Assembly: GCF_000006565.2 (NCBI RefSeq)
Contig: NC_031471.1
Coordinates: 2,110,661-2,174,660 of the forward strand
Direction: 5' to 3'
Length of the DNA: 64,000 nucleotides
Source of the DNA: Toxoplasma gondii ME49
Taxonomy: Eukaryota > Apicomplexa > Conoidasida > Eucoccidiorida > Sarcocystidae
Made by a program: the position numbers and the translations under genes. This document shows positions 23,001 to 38,000 of the stretch, piece after piece. Under the pieces are notes generated by a model. It worked only from the letters and a program-made list of their open reading frames with translations. It ran no database searches and was not told the DNA's origin. The stretch's first letter is position 1, and each line of letters starts with the position of its first letter.

Positions 23001-26000
23001 TCTCAGGCATGTCTCCTGACGGCTCTGGCGAGGTTCCGCCCGGCTCGCGGAGAGCGTCGGCGCCGGCAGAAAATGCCTGTGGAGAGGAGGGCCGAAGGGA
23101 GGCCGGCGCTCCTGCCATGGCAAGCTCGGAGCTGCCAGACGACCGGGGGGCCAGAACAGCGTCTAGCGAGTTCTTTTGGAGGTCTCAGGGTTTCTGCGAC
23201 GAGTTGTGTCCTGGAGTCGAGCTGCGAGTTGGCGAATTCTCTGTGCGGAACCGCGTTGCATGCGCAGGCGAGCGAGCGGGGCTCCTCGACGAGATTCGCG
23301 TCCAACTTACCAAGATGACGGGACGAGTGGCGTGGAGGCAGCTCCGGAGCACATGGCCCGAGCAAGAAACGGCGAGTAGGAAGAGCACAGAGACCGGGGA
23401 GGAGAGAGCAGAGGACAGTCCTCCTGAACAAGAGAAAAACGAAGTCGTCCTACAGGAGATGAATGTCCTCGTCACGTGCTTCAGAGGACTGAACCAAGCT
23501 GCACGGAAAGGTGAGCTCATGCAGGCGTCTTTCTGCAGTCTGTTTGCTGTGTACCTCCTCGACGAAGTCGACAAAACTGTGTCTTTATTGTGACAGACAT
23601 GGGATGATGTGCAAGTGGCCACGGTTACTTGCTGGGGTTGCGATTCTCAGGAACTCGACGTCGGTATTTGGCCTCGTATCCGACATCCGTGTGTGTACCC
23701 CCGGTATGGGGCGGGTGTCAGACTCTAAATGGCGAGTGGGATGCTAGAAACTTCGGTTGTCTCCGGCTGACGAGGAACGCGGCCTGGAGGCGTCAAAAGC
23801 CAGCCTCTGCTTCTTTCGTCGAGACTCTCCACTATGCGACATCTCTTATCTAAATCGCTGGGTTGAACGATCTCTGCTGTTCACCTCAAATTGAATAGAC
23901 AGAGATCTCGCAGGACTTAGGATACCGAGTATGACTTCAGTTCGCACACACAGACAACCAAGTTCTCTCGTAGTGGGAGTGATCACCTCTCAGCCAGGAG
24001 TCTTTTTCAGCTCTTCACCGATCCTTAGACGCAGTCGCGGCGGGATGTGACAGGTCTGTGAGCTTCCTCACCGCTGTCTCTGGAGAGCTCAAGACATTCT
24101 TTTCTGGTTCGGATGTTTCTGCAGTACCCCACCCAACGTGGCTTCGAGTGGAGATTGACGACGTCCCTCTCGTTTTATCGCCGTTTCGACTCCAACTTCT
24201 TTTCGCCCTCCTCAACTCCGTAGGTGAAGACAGTGAACCGGCACGTTGTCCCTTCCAGAGCGTGTAGACCACCTGTGTGTTGCTTGCTCATTCGTTACGA
24301 ATCTTGCGCAGGACGCCTGTGGAGTAGTGTCGTTTTTCGCAGGAGCTTGACACTGACCAGGCGAGGACCCAGTGCCTTCTGTGAATGATGCCACTCTTTA
24401 AAAAAAAGCTTCTCCCTTCGTTTGCTGTCCCAGTCGAACGCACGTGTACCTCGGGACAAGCATTCGTTGTCGACTTCTGAGTGTTCTTCAGAATATTCTC
24501 CACAACGATCCAGACGTCGTTCACGCTAGCTCTCCTCCTCCGTCTCTCCCGCCGCTGTGCCGGGGGACCGGCTCTGCCGTTTCAGCTCCCAGACGCTCGT
24601 CCAGAAGTTTCACTGAGTCCAGTTCTTCACGGCTTTTCGATCTCTCGACTCGAAGCCGTGAACGAGCGACTTCGCGAGGCAGGCGTCACCTTGGAAAAGA
24701 AACCAGCCTCGATGCAGATGTGGCAGCGGTGGAACCCCGACAGACGACTGTCGACTGGTTTCGTCTCCTCGACGCAGAGGGTATTTGCTCCCTTAGGTTC
24801 GAGGTGTTTCTGCGAAATCTTATTGTCGAGCTGGTCACCCCACCGGCCCGTGCCGGAGTAGCGAAGGCGCGAACTTTAAAATCAGAAGTAACTGAAGCAG
24901 GCGAAGCGGTGCTGACTGAGCCCCGCCTCGGATCTTCTGTCGACAGAGACCTGTTAATCGAGCAAAACGAAAACAGAAGAGCGAGTGGCAACCGACGACA
25001 GTCGCGACTTGGGCGACGTTGGAGGCGCAACGACGCAGCGAACGACGCTCTGGAAAAGAAGCCGCCTCACTGCGTGTTCCACGCGAAGACAATGACGGTG
25101 GGACACAGCTGGATTCGAACAGGCGATATGGAACGCGTACAGCTTCGGGAACTGTTGTTTCTAAGTCGCGGTTAATATTTTTCGTTCCTTACATACGCAG
25201 GAACCATATAGGGTGTTTGTTTATTTGATTTGAGGTATTCACTTCGAGGTCGCAAGTCATCTGTACAGAGACACTTTCCACTTACAATGTAGTAATGCGT
25301 GGTCTCGCTGTTATCTTTACGTTCTCAATACCGACTTCGTACGGAGTGTGGTGCGGGAACGTCTTTATTCCAATCTCTATGAGTGGTTCGGGAGTCAGGG
25401 CGAGCATACCAGTTGATTCCGCTCACGACCCTGGAGTGCTTCCCTTGTAGCATGCTCGCGTATTCACGCCGGTGTAAACTGGGAAATCATCACAAGATAA
25501 ACCACAAGCTCGTCAAAACGAGAATCAGCCGTTTGCAGGTGTCGTGTACGAATGTGTGTTCAAATATTCTTCATATCTGTCAGCGTCCATACTCGAACTG
25601 TGTTTTCCTCACGGTTCGGCGGTTTCGTAGGAAGCAAATCGTAACATGGTACCTCGATTCGATTCTTGTTGCAGCCTCTGCCTCGGATACTCACCACACT
25701 TCTAGCTTGTGCATTCTGTGTCTCCCACTTAGGTCGAGATGATAACCGTGGCGCTGCCGCCCTTCAGTCCCTTGGTGTCAGGGGCTCCGCAAGGTTCTCA
25801 GGACATTTCTGGACCGACGGTGCCGCAGCCGTCTTCTGAAGAGATCTGGCTCTCACTGCGCTCTTCAGCTCTCAATCTGGAACACCTAGGGGCGACATTG
25901 ATTGCTGTGCGTCTGGACACCGTTCGTCTGTTCAACCCTGCGGCGGCTCTTCCCTTCAACGTCATTCTCTCCGACACTCGCCACAACTGGATGGATCTTG

Positions 26001-29000
26001 CGCACAAGCCGTTGCCACGCTCGCGGTCGCCTGCCGGCCGTCTCGCTAAGCAAGCCGGTGCGCCCAACGGAAGTGGAGATCCGAACGGAGACAGCGGGTC
26101 TCCCGCGGGCGAGACGACTTCTGCGTGGGTTTTGGACCGGGACTCGAGCGGTGCAGAGGAGGCATTCAGCAATTTCAATGGCGATTCAGAAATATGGTTT
26201 TCCACGGGACAAAAACAGGGAAGCGAGGGGACCCGGTGCGACATACCCTTTGGAGGCGATCCAGGAGCACCTCTTGACCACGTCGAACTCGTACAGCCTG
26301 CGGGAATCGTTCAGTTCAACGGACTCCCCGAGGCGCTTCTCTTTCCACCTCGTCCGTCTGGAGATTCTCCCGCCCTCGCTCCCACACGGAGACGAGACGC
26401 CGAGGCAGAAAAAAGCGAGAGACAGCTAGCGACGGAGTCTCTGCCGTCGCGTGCGTTCGAGTGCGGAGGCCATGGCGAGCGTCGTCCTGAGTTGACGGTG
26501 ACCTACCACAGCGCAAATGCCACTCTCCGGCCGCTTCGAAACTTTGGCAGCAAGACGAGCTTCTCCGATGTCTGTAGAAAAGGTCCCATGTCGTATACTG
26601 AGAATCAGCAAAGTATTTCCGTCAGTGTCGCGCATCCTCGGTGTGTCATCCATTTACCTCTGTTCATGCAAACATTCGACTTCTTCTTCTTTCCAGCTCC
26701 AGCCACGCAGCCGGGCAAGTTGCAGTCCATGAAACACTCGAGTCGGTGTGCCTCGTCCAGCAGACGAGAATCTGCGACTGTAGAAGGCCATCAAGAGCCG
26801 GGGGCACCGCCGATGCCAGTGAAAGTCGTGAAGAGAGCTGAGGTGAATTTGGAGCTCACAAATGCCTCTGTAATTTTGCCGGGGAACTGCCAGGATTCCC
26901 GCAGTGCTCTCGTCGCTATGCAGGGATCTGTGACCTTGCGTAAGAAGGGAGGAGCTGCTCCGCCGCCATCTCTTTCAGGCCCCGCTGCTCTGGGCGGGGA
27001 CCCCGAAGAAAGGAATCCGAGTTCTGAATTTGCCCCTGAGAGTCGCAGTCATGGATCAAGAGTTCTCACACACCGGGTCGGAAGCAGGGCAGAAGGTGGG
27101 GACCGTCAGGGCGACAATGCTTTTTCCTCAAAGTTGTCGTCGCGCCGCCGCACAGGCCTTCTTACGCGCTCGTCCTCCGTGCTCCATATTCTGGAGAGGG
27201 CGGAAGCAGCCGCGACGGAAGCTGCAGAGCAGGTCGGCCTCGAGAGGCCTCTGGAATTCTCAAAAGCCGCTGGGACCTCAGAAAGAAGGCAGGACACCGT
27301 TTATGCACCGACCGACGAACAGGCGGAAGGCTTCACTCTGGTGAGGATCCGGGACGCCACTATTTTTTGCTGTCGCCGAGCAGACACACTGGTGGTTCTG
27401 GAGGATCAGGAAGCCCGTGGTGGGCCAGAGACGGGGCGAGATCGAATGCAGAACCCTCTCATGGAGAGAGAAGAACGAAGTCGAAAGGGTGAGGAGACAA
27501 CGCCATGTGGCGGGCATGTTCCTGCCCGCGCTTCTGCCAGAGCCTCTCGTTCACAAGAGTTTGACGCCACCCACTTATCTTCTAGCAAACACAGCGAGAG
27601 CGAGGCACGGGCCACAGCGGGTTTCTTGCCTGGTCCTAGACCGTACCAGATGCCCACCTCACTAGGCAATTCCGAGCCCCTCACCAGCAGTCGCCGAGGC
27701 GCCCACGGCGCAGGTCTTCGCATTCTCGCAGCTGGCATGCACATGGACTTCCTCGTGCACAAACGAGAAGGCTGTCGCTCCGCGGAGTGCGTCCGGTCCG
27801 CCAGCAGCTCATGCTGTCTCGTGACTCCGAGCGAAGGAGACGCATCCGACGAGGTCAGAGAAGGCCCCGGAACAGAGCCAGGAGCACGTAGGACCAAGTC
27901 GATGGGCAACGAGCGTCATATTCTCGATCAGAGGAAGCTGAGTTTTTTCACAAAGAGGCCGCCGTCCTACGTGTGGGGACGCGCTCAGCGGTCTCAGCGT
28001 GAAAGCTGCGGATGCTGTGTCGAATTCCAGCGCGTCCACATTCGCGTGTATCCTTGCTCGGTTGAGATTTCTTATCAAGATCTCCTCCTAGTTGCCAACT
28101 GCGTTCACCGGCAACGTACTCAGCTCGAAACGCAGCAGCAGTCACACGGGCCAGAAGCAGCGCCACGTGGGCGTTCGTTGAATTCCCCAACTGGCGCTTC
28201 CTCTGACGAGCCGGAAGGCTTTCCAGTGACTCCGCCCGCGAGTCGCGCGTCGGCAGCTCCAGGCGTGCAGAGAACAGAAGAAGGGATGAAGAAGACGGAA
28301 GAGGTCGAGAAACGGGGGAAACACGAAGCAGAAGGCCAGCGTGAAATTGAGGTGCATATCGCCGCCCTCCGTCTCACGCTTCTGAATGATTGCTTTGGCT
28401 CTCTGCATGCACCCGTGTTACAACTCTTCGTCCCCTCTGCATCGCTTCGCCACCGTGATTACTCAGTGCGCTCCTGGGCTCTGCTGTGGACAGCGGCGGC
28501 TGCGGCGGAGGCTGCTGATCTGTGCACTCGAGGCGGGGAGTCCAGCGACCGCCTCGGTCGTGCGAGTTTCTTCTTTTCACGTTTCCGGCAAGAGCCTCCC
28601 GAGGACTCCGTGACGCAGTTGGGTCCAGGCCTGGGCCGGGCCGAAGGTGACAAGGAAGCGACATGTCACCGGGGCCCCACCACACAGGAATTTTTCGATC
28701 TGTCGCTCTTCGATTCCTCCAGAGCTATGTGGAACGCTGGTTCTGGGTTCCAACAGCCGTCGCTCTGGGCATCTGGAGCAACAGCCGAGGTCGATGGGTG
28801 TGAGACGAACGCTCCTGAGACTTTGGAGTGTCGTGGTGTTCGACCCAGAATGCACGACCAAGATGCCCTCTCTTGTGGGCAGAAGCTAGTCACTTGCGGG
28901 GTGAGTTGCGTTGACTTCTCCTTGCTTCTCTGGTGTTTCAATCCTGTCGCGGTCGCCTTCGAGCCAGTCATTGAAAACTTTGCTCTCACCGCGGTCAGCC

Positions 29001-32000
29001 GCGATCTCCCCTATGAAGTGTTCGCATGCCTCTATCCCGGCAAAGCCCCGCTGAGACGCCTTGTTTTGGAGGAAGAAGCCAAGCGAAGTGTGTTACAAGA
29101 AACCTTTCATCGAGATGGGGAGAGAGAGGAAACTGCCAGACGTCGGTGGAACGGAGGTGGGGAAGCGGTGACCACTGAGGCCGTGGGAGGGCGACGACGA
29201 AGCAGAGCGTTCGGCCGCCGTTCCCCGCCTCTTAAAACGAAAGTGAGTAGACGGGGGTCTGAAAGTGATGGACCGCGTTTCGATAATACGGCCTCCGGTG
29301 GCAGGGTGTTTTCAGGCGCAAGACGGGAGAGACACAAACTCTTGCGTGCTTCTTCCGAGGCACTGCAAAGGGACTTGCAAAGCGAAAGAGCAGCGAAGAC
29401 TCCCGCGCCCATGTTGACCCGGCGACCCACTTTCAGCTACGACTGGTCCGGTGACGAGGCACCTGATGTCCGCGAGACCAAGTGGGGAGAAGAGAACTGG
29501 GAGGCCTCAGAGACGAGTCACGAGGTCTTGACGGATTCACTGAGTGGCGATAGCGATGTTTCGTCTCTGGGGCGAACGGACAGCGACTCTGTGCTCTCTT
29601 TATTCTCGCCGCGTCTTTCTGGGCTCTCACTGCCACCTCATGCAGCAGATCCATGCAGTGTCTCCGCATCGGTTGCACGCGAGGACATCGGTTCGATTTC
29701 CTCGCCCCCAAACGTCGAGGGGAACTCTTCTGAGATGTCAGACGTGTCGTCTTTGTCTTCCTTTTCAACGGAATCTGGTTCAGAAGAGATTGAGTCCTCT
29801 CCGCCCCCAGAACGACGGTACAGAGGTATCTTTCTGTCGTCGCCCTGCACGTCGCCGATAGAAATCAATGTGTCCCACGTTCTTCTGCGCACTCTTCTCT
29901 CCGCTCTCACACAGTGGCGCAGCGACTTTCTCCGTCACGCGCTCCCTTTCCAGCGATCCTCTGGCTCCGCTACAGCTGCCAAGATAAAGGACCCAACTGG
30001 GACTCGAGGGGCCAAGAAACATGTGTGCAACGCCTGTGAGGCTCCTGGCCAGTCCACTGACGAGCGGCCTTCCAACACTCCAGACATCATGCAGACGACA
30101 GAGCGAAGCACAGCTTTCCAACAGGGTTTCTCCGGCGTCACCGCTTGTTGCGCGTCTCCGTCGACCGATCTGTGCGCAGAGGCACGGGACGAAGTGAAGG
30201 AACCATCAGGCGACGAGGAGGAAAATCGAGACGAACACTCAGGAGGCGGAGCCAACAGTGGGGAGAATTCGGCCTCCTTCGAGTCGACGCAAACTGAGCG
30301 CAACTCTGAGGCGAATCCACAATTGGCTTTTGTCCCGCTCCCCTGCGTTCTGTCGCCTGCCCTCGAGGGCGAGAGGGCCGAATCATTGCCTACAGATGCC
30401 ATGCCCTCGAGTGAGCAACGGATGTCGGTGAAATCTGCTTTTCCTTCCTCGTCAACTGGCACAGAGGAAGATCCGGACCTTCTCCAAAGGAACAGCGAGG
30501 CCAAACGGGAGAAGACGAAAGAGTCTGATATGTCAACAAGCAGTTCCGGGGAGTTCTCCCGGGGAGGTGACGAGAACGCAGAGGCCAGCGGGGATCCTGT
30601 GCCGGCAGAGGAGAGTGACGGACAGGCCCATCAACAAGAGGACGCCCATCAGCTTGAAGAATATCCCCAAATGTCCACGGGTTCTCTGCCCACCGGCTCA
30701 CTTCAATATCCACCTTCCGGCAACCTCACATTCTCGTCAGGTCCTCGCTCCTCGTCGGTCTCCGACCCAGTGGGACCCGGGGCTGCGGGGACTGGCAGCG
30801 GCGCTTTAGGCAGTGTCGCTCCTTCTCCAGCAGATCCGCGCCGACAACTGTTCATTCCCTACGTCGTCAAAAACGAGACGGGGATGCTTCTTCATGTCGA
30901 CGTGCTTCTGCCTGTGGAAGCCGGTCCTGTGGCTTCTCGAGACGCAACAGCCGCAGATGCCTCTCTCCCGGTCCACAAGTCATCTCCCTACCGAAGGGGA
31001 AAGGACCCCTCAGATCCGTCTTGCGGTTCGCGGGTCCCACCATCCGTCACGCATGCTGACAGGCTTCAGCGTCGGAACTGTTTGCTGCCTCCAGAACGTG
31101 CCTCCAAACAAGCGGTCGCCGGTGGAGGGGGCGACGACACTCCGTATGTCATCAGCGACCAGGGGAGTGAACAAAACACAGACAAGGAAGGCGAGTGTGT
31201 GAGAGAAGAATCCCTTCGAAGCGGCAGAGAGGCTGGACAGAACCGGCGTGTGGAGCCTCGCGGAAGGAAGTGGGCGAGAGTCACTGTCGATCCCGCGCAA
31301 GAGCGAGCGCTTCAGCAACTCCATGTCGAAGTGGGAAGAGCCGCGAGCTACCGTGTGAGGCTGGAGCTGACCTCCTGCGGCCGGGGGGACAACGAAAGAG
31401 ATCGTGCACTGGGAGTCCCTGGGACCTCAGGGAAACGAAGGGTCACCCCGACAAGCTCCGGAGCCACCCTGGACGCTGCAGTTTGGGAGGCGAGGCGTCC
31501 AGTGCCCATCGATCGTGTTGGTGTGTATGCACAGCCTTTGGCTTTCAGACACCCCGTCGTTATGGCGCCTTCCTCAGGCGCAGATTTGCACGCCCATTCG
31601 GCGACAGCAGGTCGCAGCTTCTCCCCATCGACTTCGGATGTGAGCCGATCTACACTCGACAGTCCACCGGGCGTGTACCGTGGAACTCCCCCGAATGATG
31701 GAGACCGGTTTCCGCCTTCGCCGTACACCGGAGATGGTCCTTGTATTGTGCAGGACGCGCCGCCAAAGCGCTCGGAAACCCCAGTACAGCCAGCGTATGC
31801 GGCGCCCTCTTCGTTTCCTCTGGCCTCGCCTCTAGGTCTGTCACGGGACAACTCCTTCCTCGTTTGTCGAGTCGTCGCGGAGGCAGGCAGAAAGCGGTTG
31901 ATCGTTCAGTCCCAGGTGCTTCTTTACAACAAATGCTTCGTGCCTGTCGAAGTACTCGTCTTGCCTTCTGAAGAGGTCGTTGCTGCTGGCGGAGACGCCC

Positions 32001-35000
32001 TCTGTTCAGGACCTGGAGGAAAGGACAGCGGCTTGAACTCAATGTTGGGTACGCATGGTTCCCGTGAGAGCAAAAACGAGGCTGCTGAGCGGGAGCTTCC
32101 CTCCAGGGCCAGCGACAGGTCTGCGCGAAGTACCGACGAAGACACCTATGATACAGAGAGGCAGCCGGGGTCGCGACTCATCGTCATCCCTCCAGGAGGA
32201 TCAGCTGCTATCCCCGTGAATGTCTGCCAGACAGGGCGGCTGTGTGTGCGTCCGCTCTCGCCCTCTCACGTTTTCACGTGGTCGCGGTGTCTGCTGCTCT
32301 ACCGGCTGTGGCAGCTTCTGGGTAGCCCCTCTCGGTCAAGGGATCAGCTCCCGGTCTTGCAGTCGACCGCCTCTTCTTCACCTGTCGGTGACTCAGGCCT
32401 CACGGCTTCATCGAGGCCTTCTGTGGACGCGCCAGCTCGCCGGCGTCGCGCCCCCGTCCTCGATCTCCTTCGGTGCTCCTGCTGCTGTGAAAAGGACAAC
32501 AACGGATGCCCGACTCCAGGAGGGCCGTCGGCAGATGGACGGCCAGTGAGAGGAGATGGTGGGCGTCTGGGACCCGAGTGCGGGGGCTTCAACGTGTGTG
32601 TCGTATGCCAGTGCGAGGACGTGGTCTACGAGGATATTGGGTGCATGCAGCTGAAGCTCGCCTTTCATCCACCAGTCTCCATTGCGTCGACGCTGCCGTT
32701 TCGAGTCAACTGTCGCCTGGAGTCGCTCCACCCCATAGGTGCCGGGAAGATCGAGGACTCTCAGAAGGGAGACGTGTCATCAGGGATATGTTGCGTAGCG
32801 TTCGAGTCCCGCCTGCGTCTGAGTCAACAAGTTCACCTCCATAAACTTCCTCTCGCGGGCGTCATCCGCCTCGAGGTAACTGTCGAGGAGGGCAAGGCGG
32901 GACGGCAGCATGCTTCGTTTCGCTCTGCACCTTTGCAGATTCACCCGATTCCGACATCGCTCCTGTTGTCTGCGCAGGCTGCCGCGGCCATTGGGGCGGA
33001 CCGGGACGCGGGAAGCGACACAGATGACGACGATTTTGCGAGTGGATCGAAGGGTCCAATGGAAAATGGCGCAGAAGCCGTCGCGGAGCTGATTTGCCGA
33101 GACCCTGGCGGAAGTCGACACCCGCTGCGTCTCCTCCTGTTCTTTCAGCATTCTACCACTCCTGGAGCGCCTCCTTCTCTTCTTCTTCACACGCCAATGT
33201 GGCTTGTCTCGTTCCTGAAGGGTGCCGCAGCCTTCATGCGCGCCCACAGTGTCGCTCTAGCTGAAGCGCATGCAGCGAGGCATGCCTCGCACACCGTGGA
33301 GGACATCGCGTCTGACCAGCGGAGCAGCTCTCAAATTCGCAAGTCTGTAAATGCGGGAGACAAACAGCAGAGCTCGTCGGTGTGGTCCGCTTCGGGATTG
33401 TCCGAACGACCGCTAACGCGAGAGATAACAAACGATCTACAGTGCAACAGTTACCGGGACGCAGAATACTACTATGTCACTGATGGGTCTCTAGTTGAAG
33501 ATGAAAGCACTTGGGCCGCTGCTGCAGCAGCTGTCTCCAGCGCAGCTGTCAATGCTGCCGCGGTGGCGGCGGCCGCTGTCGCAGCTGGCAATCTAGCAGA
33601 TCGTGAGGCGTCGTCCAAGACTTTGGAGGGAGACCGAAAAGCAAGTGCCGGGTGGGAGTCGGAGAAAAGGCGCGGGACAGACAGAGCCACGAAACTGGAA
33701 CAACTGCTTCGGAGAGTCGCCGGTGAAGGCTCCGAACTCTGTGTGGACGAAGAAGGAGACAGGATTGCCGGTGTGTATGCCTTAGACTATAAAGCGGATT
33801 CCTTTTTCATTCACGTACCCAGTGTGGGGACTTCTCCCTTCTTGAGTGTTCGCCAACCTATCCCCCCCGACTGCTGTCTCCCAGTCCTTCCTCCTACGTC
33901 CGCGGCGTCTCCGCTGCCGCCCCCACGTCGACCTGCCCTCGACGTGGCTGTCCGTGTGTGTAACGCGCCTCTTCCGCTTCTTCGGCCGGTGCAGCTTCTC
34001 CTGGTGATGCCGTTCTACCTTGTCATCAATGCGACGTTTTACCCCATCTCCATTCGCCAGTCGCGTTGCCTAGTTTGCCGCACAAAAGGGAGCAGTCGCC
34101 GTTGTCGATGTCTCACTCGCGTCTCGATCCCGTTGCTTGCAGAGCACGGATGGGCCAGTGTCCGCGACCCCGAACATTCTCGGCCGGACGAGGAAGTGCG
34201 TGAGGCAGCCCGGGAAGCGAACGGGGGATCTGACGAATCGTGTGACGGGAAAACGACCCAGGCGTCAAGAAGGCCAGACGCTCGTGGGAGTGCTTGGGTG
34301 TTACGAGACTTAGTGGACATAGAGGAGACAGCCCACATGATGGCGGATGGCGCAATTCAAATCGAGCCGAAGGATCAAAAACCGTTCTTCTGGGCCAGTG
34401 CTCGAGGAGCAAAGTTTATTCAAGTCTCCCGGGCCCTTGAGCGCGATGGGTCGCTCTTGTGCGATCGCGTCACGTCTTGTGACCGCGGTTCCAGAACCGG
34501 TACTTTGCCTTTACCTACGATGTCTTCTGCGCATCGTGGCTCTTCTCCGTCGCCTCGGTCAGAAGCAACAACCAGCAGAAAGGACGCTGTAGAAGGGGAA
34601 AGACGGATGTCTACCTCAGTCGCTGGCGAGCCCTGCGGGGTATCGCATTCCACCGGCGATCAGTGGTGGGCTCGATGGTCTGGTTGCTGTCCCCTGGGCA
34701 CGAAATCTCAAGACTGGACTGTTCGAGTTCCTCCGGTTCCCCAGCGCCACCTGCTTGCAGAAACTTCCCTTTCCTGCGGCTGTTCATATCAGGGAGATAG
34801 TCACGGGATCAAGGTCGCGTCACCATCTTCGTTGCCCCTGTCAAGTTCCGGATTGAACGGCGCATCGAAGCCTCATCCAGAGTCGGCGTTGACCCCTGTT
34901 GCCTCCCCTACCGGTCATGCTGAAGAGGGCCAATGTCAAACAGAAGAGGCGTTCGCCGTTGCGTTCTTTCAGCGAGTTGCGGATGTACGGAGGCTTATGC

Positions 35001-38000
35001 GTGCTGACATCCTTTTGCGCCCTGTTCCCCGAATCACAAGACTTTGTCACCACCACCGAGTGACGGGTAAAGCCGGGGAATGTCGAACCCGTTCTGTAGC
35101 GATTCGAACTGTGCGGGATGCTTGTGAACACGCAAAAGAATCGCTTGTCAGCAAGCCAAAGACGAAACTAGACAGGGGTGTTAAGACGGCTGCTGCAAGT
35201 GGCCCTGTGGGGTCTTTATTCGACTCACCTGCAGCATCGCGGAACGATTCAAATGTCGGTATTTCTTGCGAGAGAGGAACGAAAAGCGCCAACAAGAAGC
35301 TGGTGAGCGTTCGCAGCAGCATGCTTCGTCTGGAGGTGCGCGACGGGCCAGCTGGGGGCAAGACGGTTGTGATCCGCGACGAAGGCTGGGGTCAGGCTGG
35401 CAATATAACTGTCCGTAATCATTCCCGCTGGCCGTTGTTGTTGCGTCAGTGCATGCATGCAAATCCAGTCGTGGCGGCCGCTGCGGCGGCAAACGCCGCT
35501 CGAGACGCTGCGGATGCTGCCTACGCCGAGGATGTGTCTGGCAGTGTTAACGACCCTGACGACGGAGTGGACGACGAGGGGGTCGAGTTGAAATTTAGTT
35601 CCTTCCCGGCTCGAGGAGTCAAGAGCAACGAACGACAAAGGGACGCTCAGTCCGGCGACGCGACGAGAGGCGCTGCGCCCAGCTCTGCAGCAACGGCGGA
35701 CAGTGGACTGGACCGTACAGAGTTGTGGCCACGTATCGGCCATGGTAGTCAAAAGGCTTATGTGTCGAAGAATGTCGGGCAAGAACGCATCACCGGGCTA
35801 ATCGAATTTCTTCTCTCGTACGGAATAGGACAGCGATATGGAGGTGAGAAGGTCCCCCCAGAAGGACAAATCACTGGAGAAGCTTGGAAACGAAATACAG
35901 CATATCCCGCTGCTGCTTCTGGGGAAGCGCAAGGGAGCGAGCTCCGAGGACAAGCCTCGCAAGGCTCAGACATGGTTCCTGAGGAAGTACAGCACCAAGA
36001 ACTGTATTGGAGAGGTCAGAGATGGTGTGCGTGTGCAGCAGCCTCTGCTTCTCCATACTTTTTCGGTCCGCTTCCTGTCCTAGTCAACCCGGACGAGGAA
36101 GCTCTAATGGCGTGGGATGACTGTCGCCGAAACCGCGCTGTAGAAATAGCGGGACTCCCCGCTGCCCTCCTCGCTCACTCGCCATATGTGGTCGAAGGAG
36201 GCGTTTCAGAGTCCGCTATAATGGTTCGCGGAATGCCCGGAGTGGACGGGGACACAGGAGCGAGCAGTCAGTCGCCTCATGCGTCTCTTTTTCCAGGCGC
36301 GTTCTCCCGCACCGCATGCATCCCGCCATTCCTTCTTTGCGTCCCAGTGTGCAGCTCAAGTCCGCACCGCCAGCTCCTGCGAGTTCCGTCCCTCCCGCCC
36401 TCGGATTGGATTGTCTTCGACGTGCTCAAGGAAAGCCTGGCAGCGGTCATCGTCCTGTCTCAGTACCTGCCCTTGCCTTCTCCACCGTCGTCAACCGCTA
36501 CGTTGTCGTCTCATTCGGATCCTCGCGGCGCCTCAGTGGACCCTAGCAGGGTCGCCCCGTCTGCTACTGTGGGCGCGTCTGCCGCAGTTGTATCCGCAGG
36601 CGGGAGCTGTCGCCCCAGTGGTGCGTCTCCTAAAAAAACGCCGCCGCATCCCCCATGTCAACAGGCAGCGACTGATGTGTCTCTTGTAACACAAGAAACA
36701 AGTCCACAGCAGGCAGCGCTTGCGGTGGCTGCTGCAGCTGCTTCAGGCCTTTCCCAAGTTGCGGCAGATGCGTTTGGGCAAAACTGGTTCTCCTGGGCAA
36801 CTTCGAGTGTCTCTCCTCCTGCGCCGACACCAGATACTTCCCGTCGCGCATCCAATGTTCAAACGGCGACTCCTACCCCTCATGGTGATGAAACTGAACA
36901 CGGAGGTGGAGATGCAGGGGAATACGACGTCACTGCTGGTCGTCTTTCTTACGTTTCCCCTTATGCTTGGACAGAAGAACGACCCCGCAGTACTGAGGAG
37001 CACGGCCGAGGAGCCGAAATAGTGCCTCTTCTGTCATCAAGGGCAGGCGCGGCAGGTGCCGGTCTAGCTTCCTCGAAGCGGTTCGATGCTCTTCGATCCA
37101 GTCATTGCCCGGCTGATGGGTGCACGGCGCCTGTCTTCGATTTGGCAACCAAAGCTGCTCTGGGGGATGGCGGCTCCCGCACGGACGGCGTCGACGAGGG
37201 AGGCCGAGGAATTGTGCGTGTAGACAGCGATTCTCCGGATGCGCTGATTCATCGTTTCTTGTACGTCCCCTCGTATCTTTCGACACGCCTAGCACGAACG
37301 GAACTTCAGACGCCTGTCGCAAAACTGGGTTCGACGCCATGTCATTCACTTTTGTCCAGAGAAGTGCGTCTCCTGAGGCTGCAGCAGCGTGCAAGAGAAG
37401 CGTATACTCGAGGGCTTTTTGGCGTGTTGCAGAATCCCAACGTCGACGGAGGCTTCTGGGGCCGCAGCAATACGCGCTTTAGTGACGAGTCTTCAGATGA
37501 GGAGCAAGCCAGCGCTTCAGCGTGGCGCGGGTTGCGCGCCGCTCGAACTGAGAGACAGACCGGCGATTTGGGGCAGAGCATTGACACAGATGTTTCTGCC
37601 TCTTCCTTCCAAACCGGCCTAAGATCTTCCGCCGGATATATCGGGTTCACCGCAACCGAGAAAGACGGTTGGACGTCATCCACTGGAGTCGGAGGTCTGA
37701 CTGGACAAGCGTTTGAGCGCCGCGGCCCGGAACGCGAAATGGAGCGGCAACAAAGTGGAAACGTATTTGATCCCGAAGGCGCAAGCGACAGAATCGTGGG
37801 GTGGTGTGGTGTAGATCGCGGAGGGTACGTGAACATTCCCGTCTTCATGTCTCCGTTTTTCCACGCGTTTCAAGCGAGTGCGTCGCAGGCTCTTTCAGCC
37901 GGCCAGTCGCGCGCTGGCACGTCGGCAGGCCGAAGGGGAGTCATACCGAGCCTGTGGAGTGCGGAAGATACCACGGAGAATCAGAGCGAGCCGACAGGGA

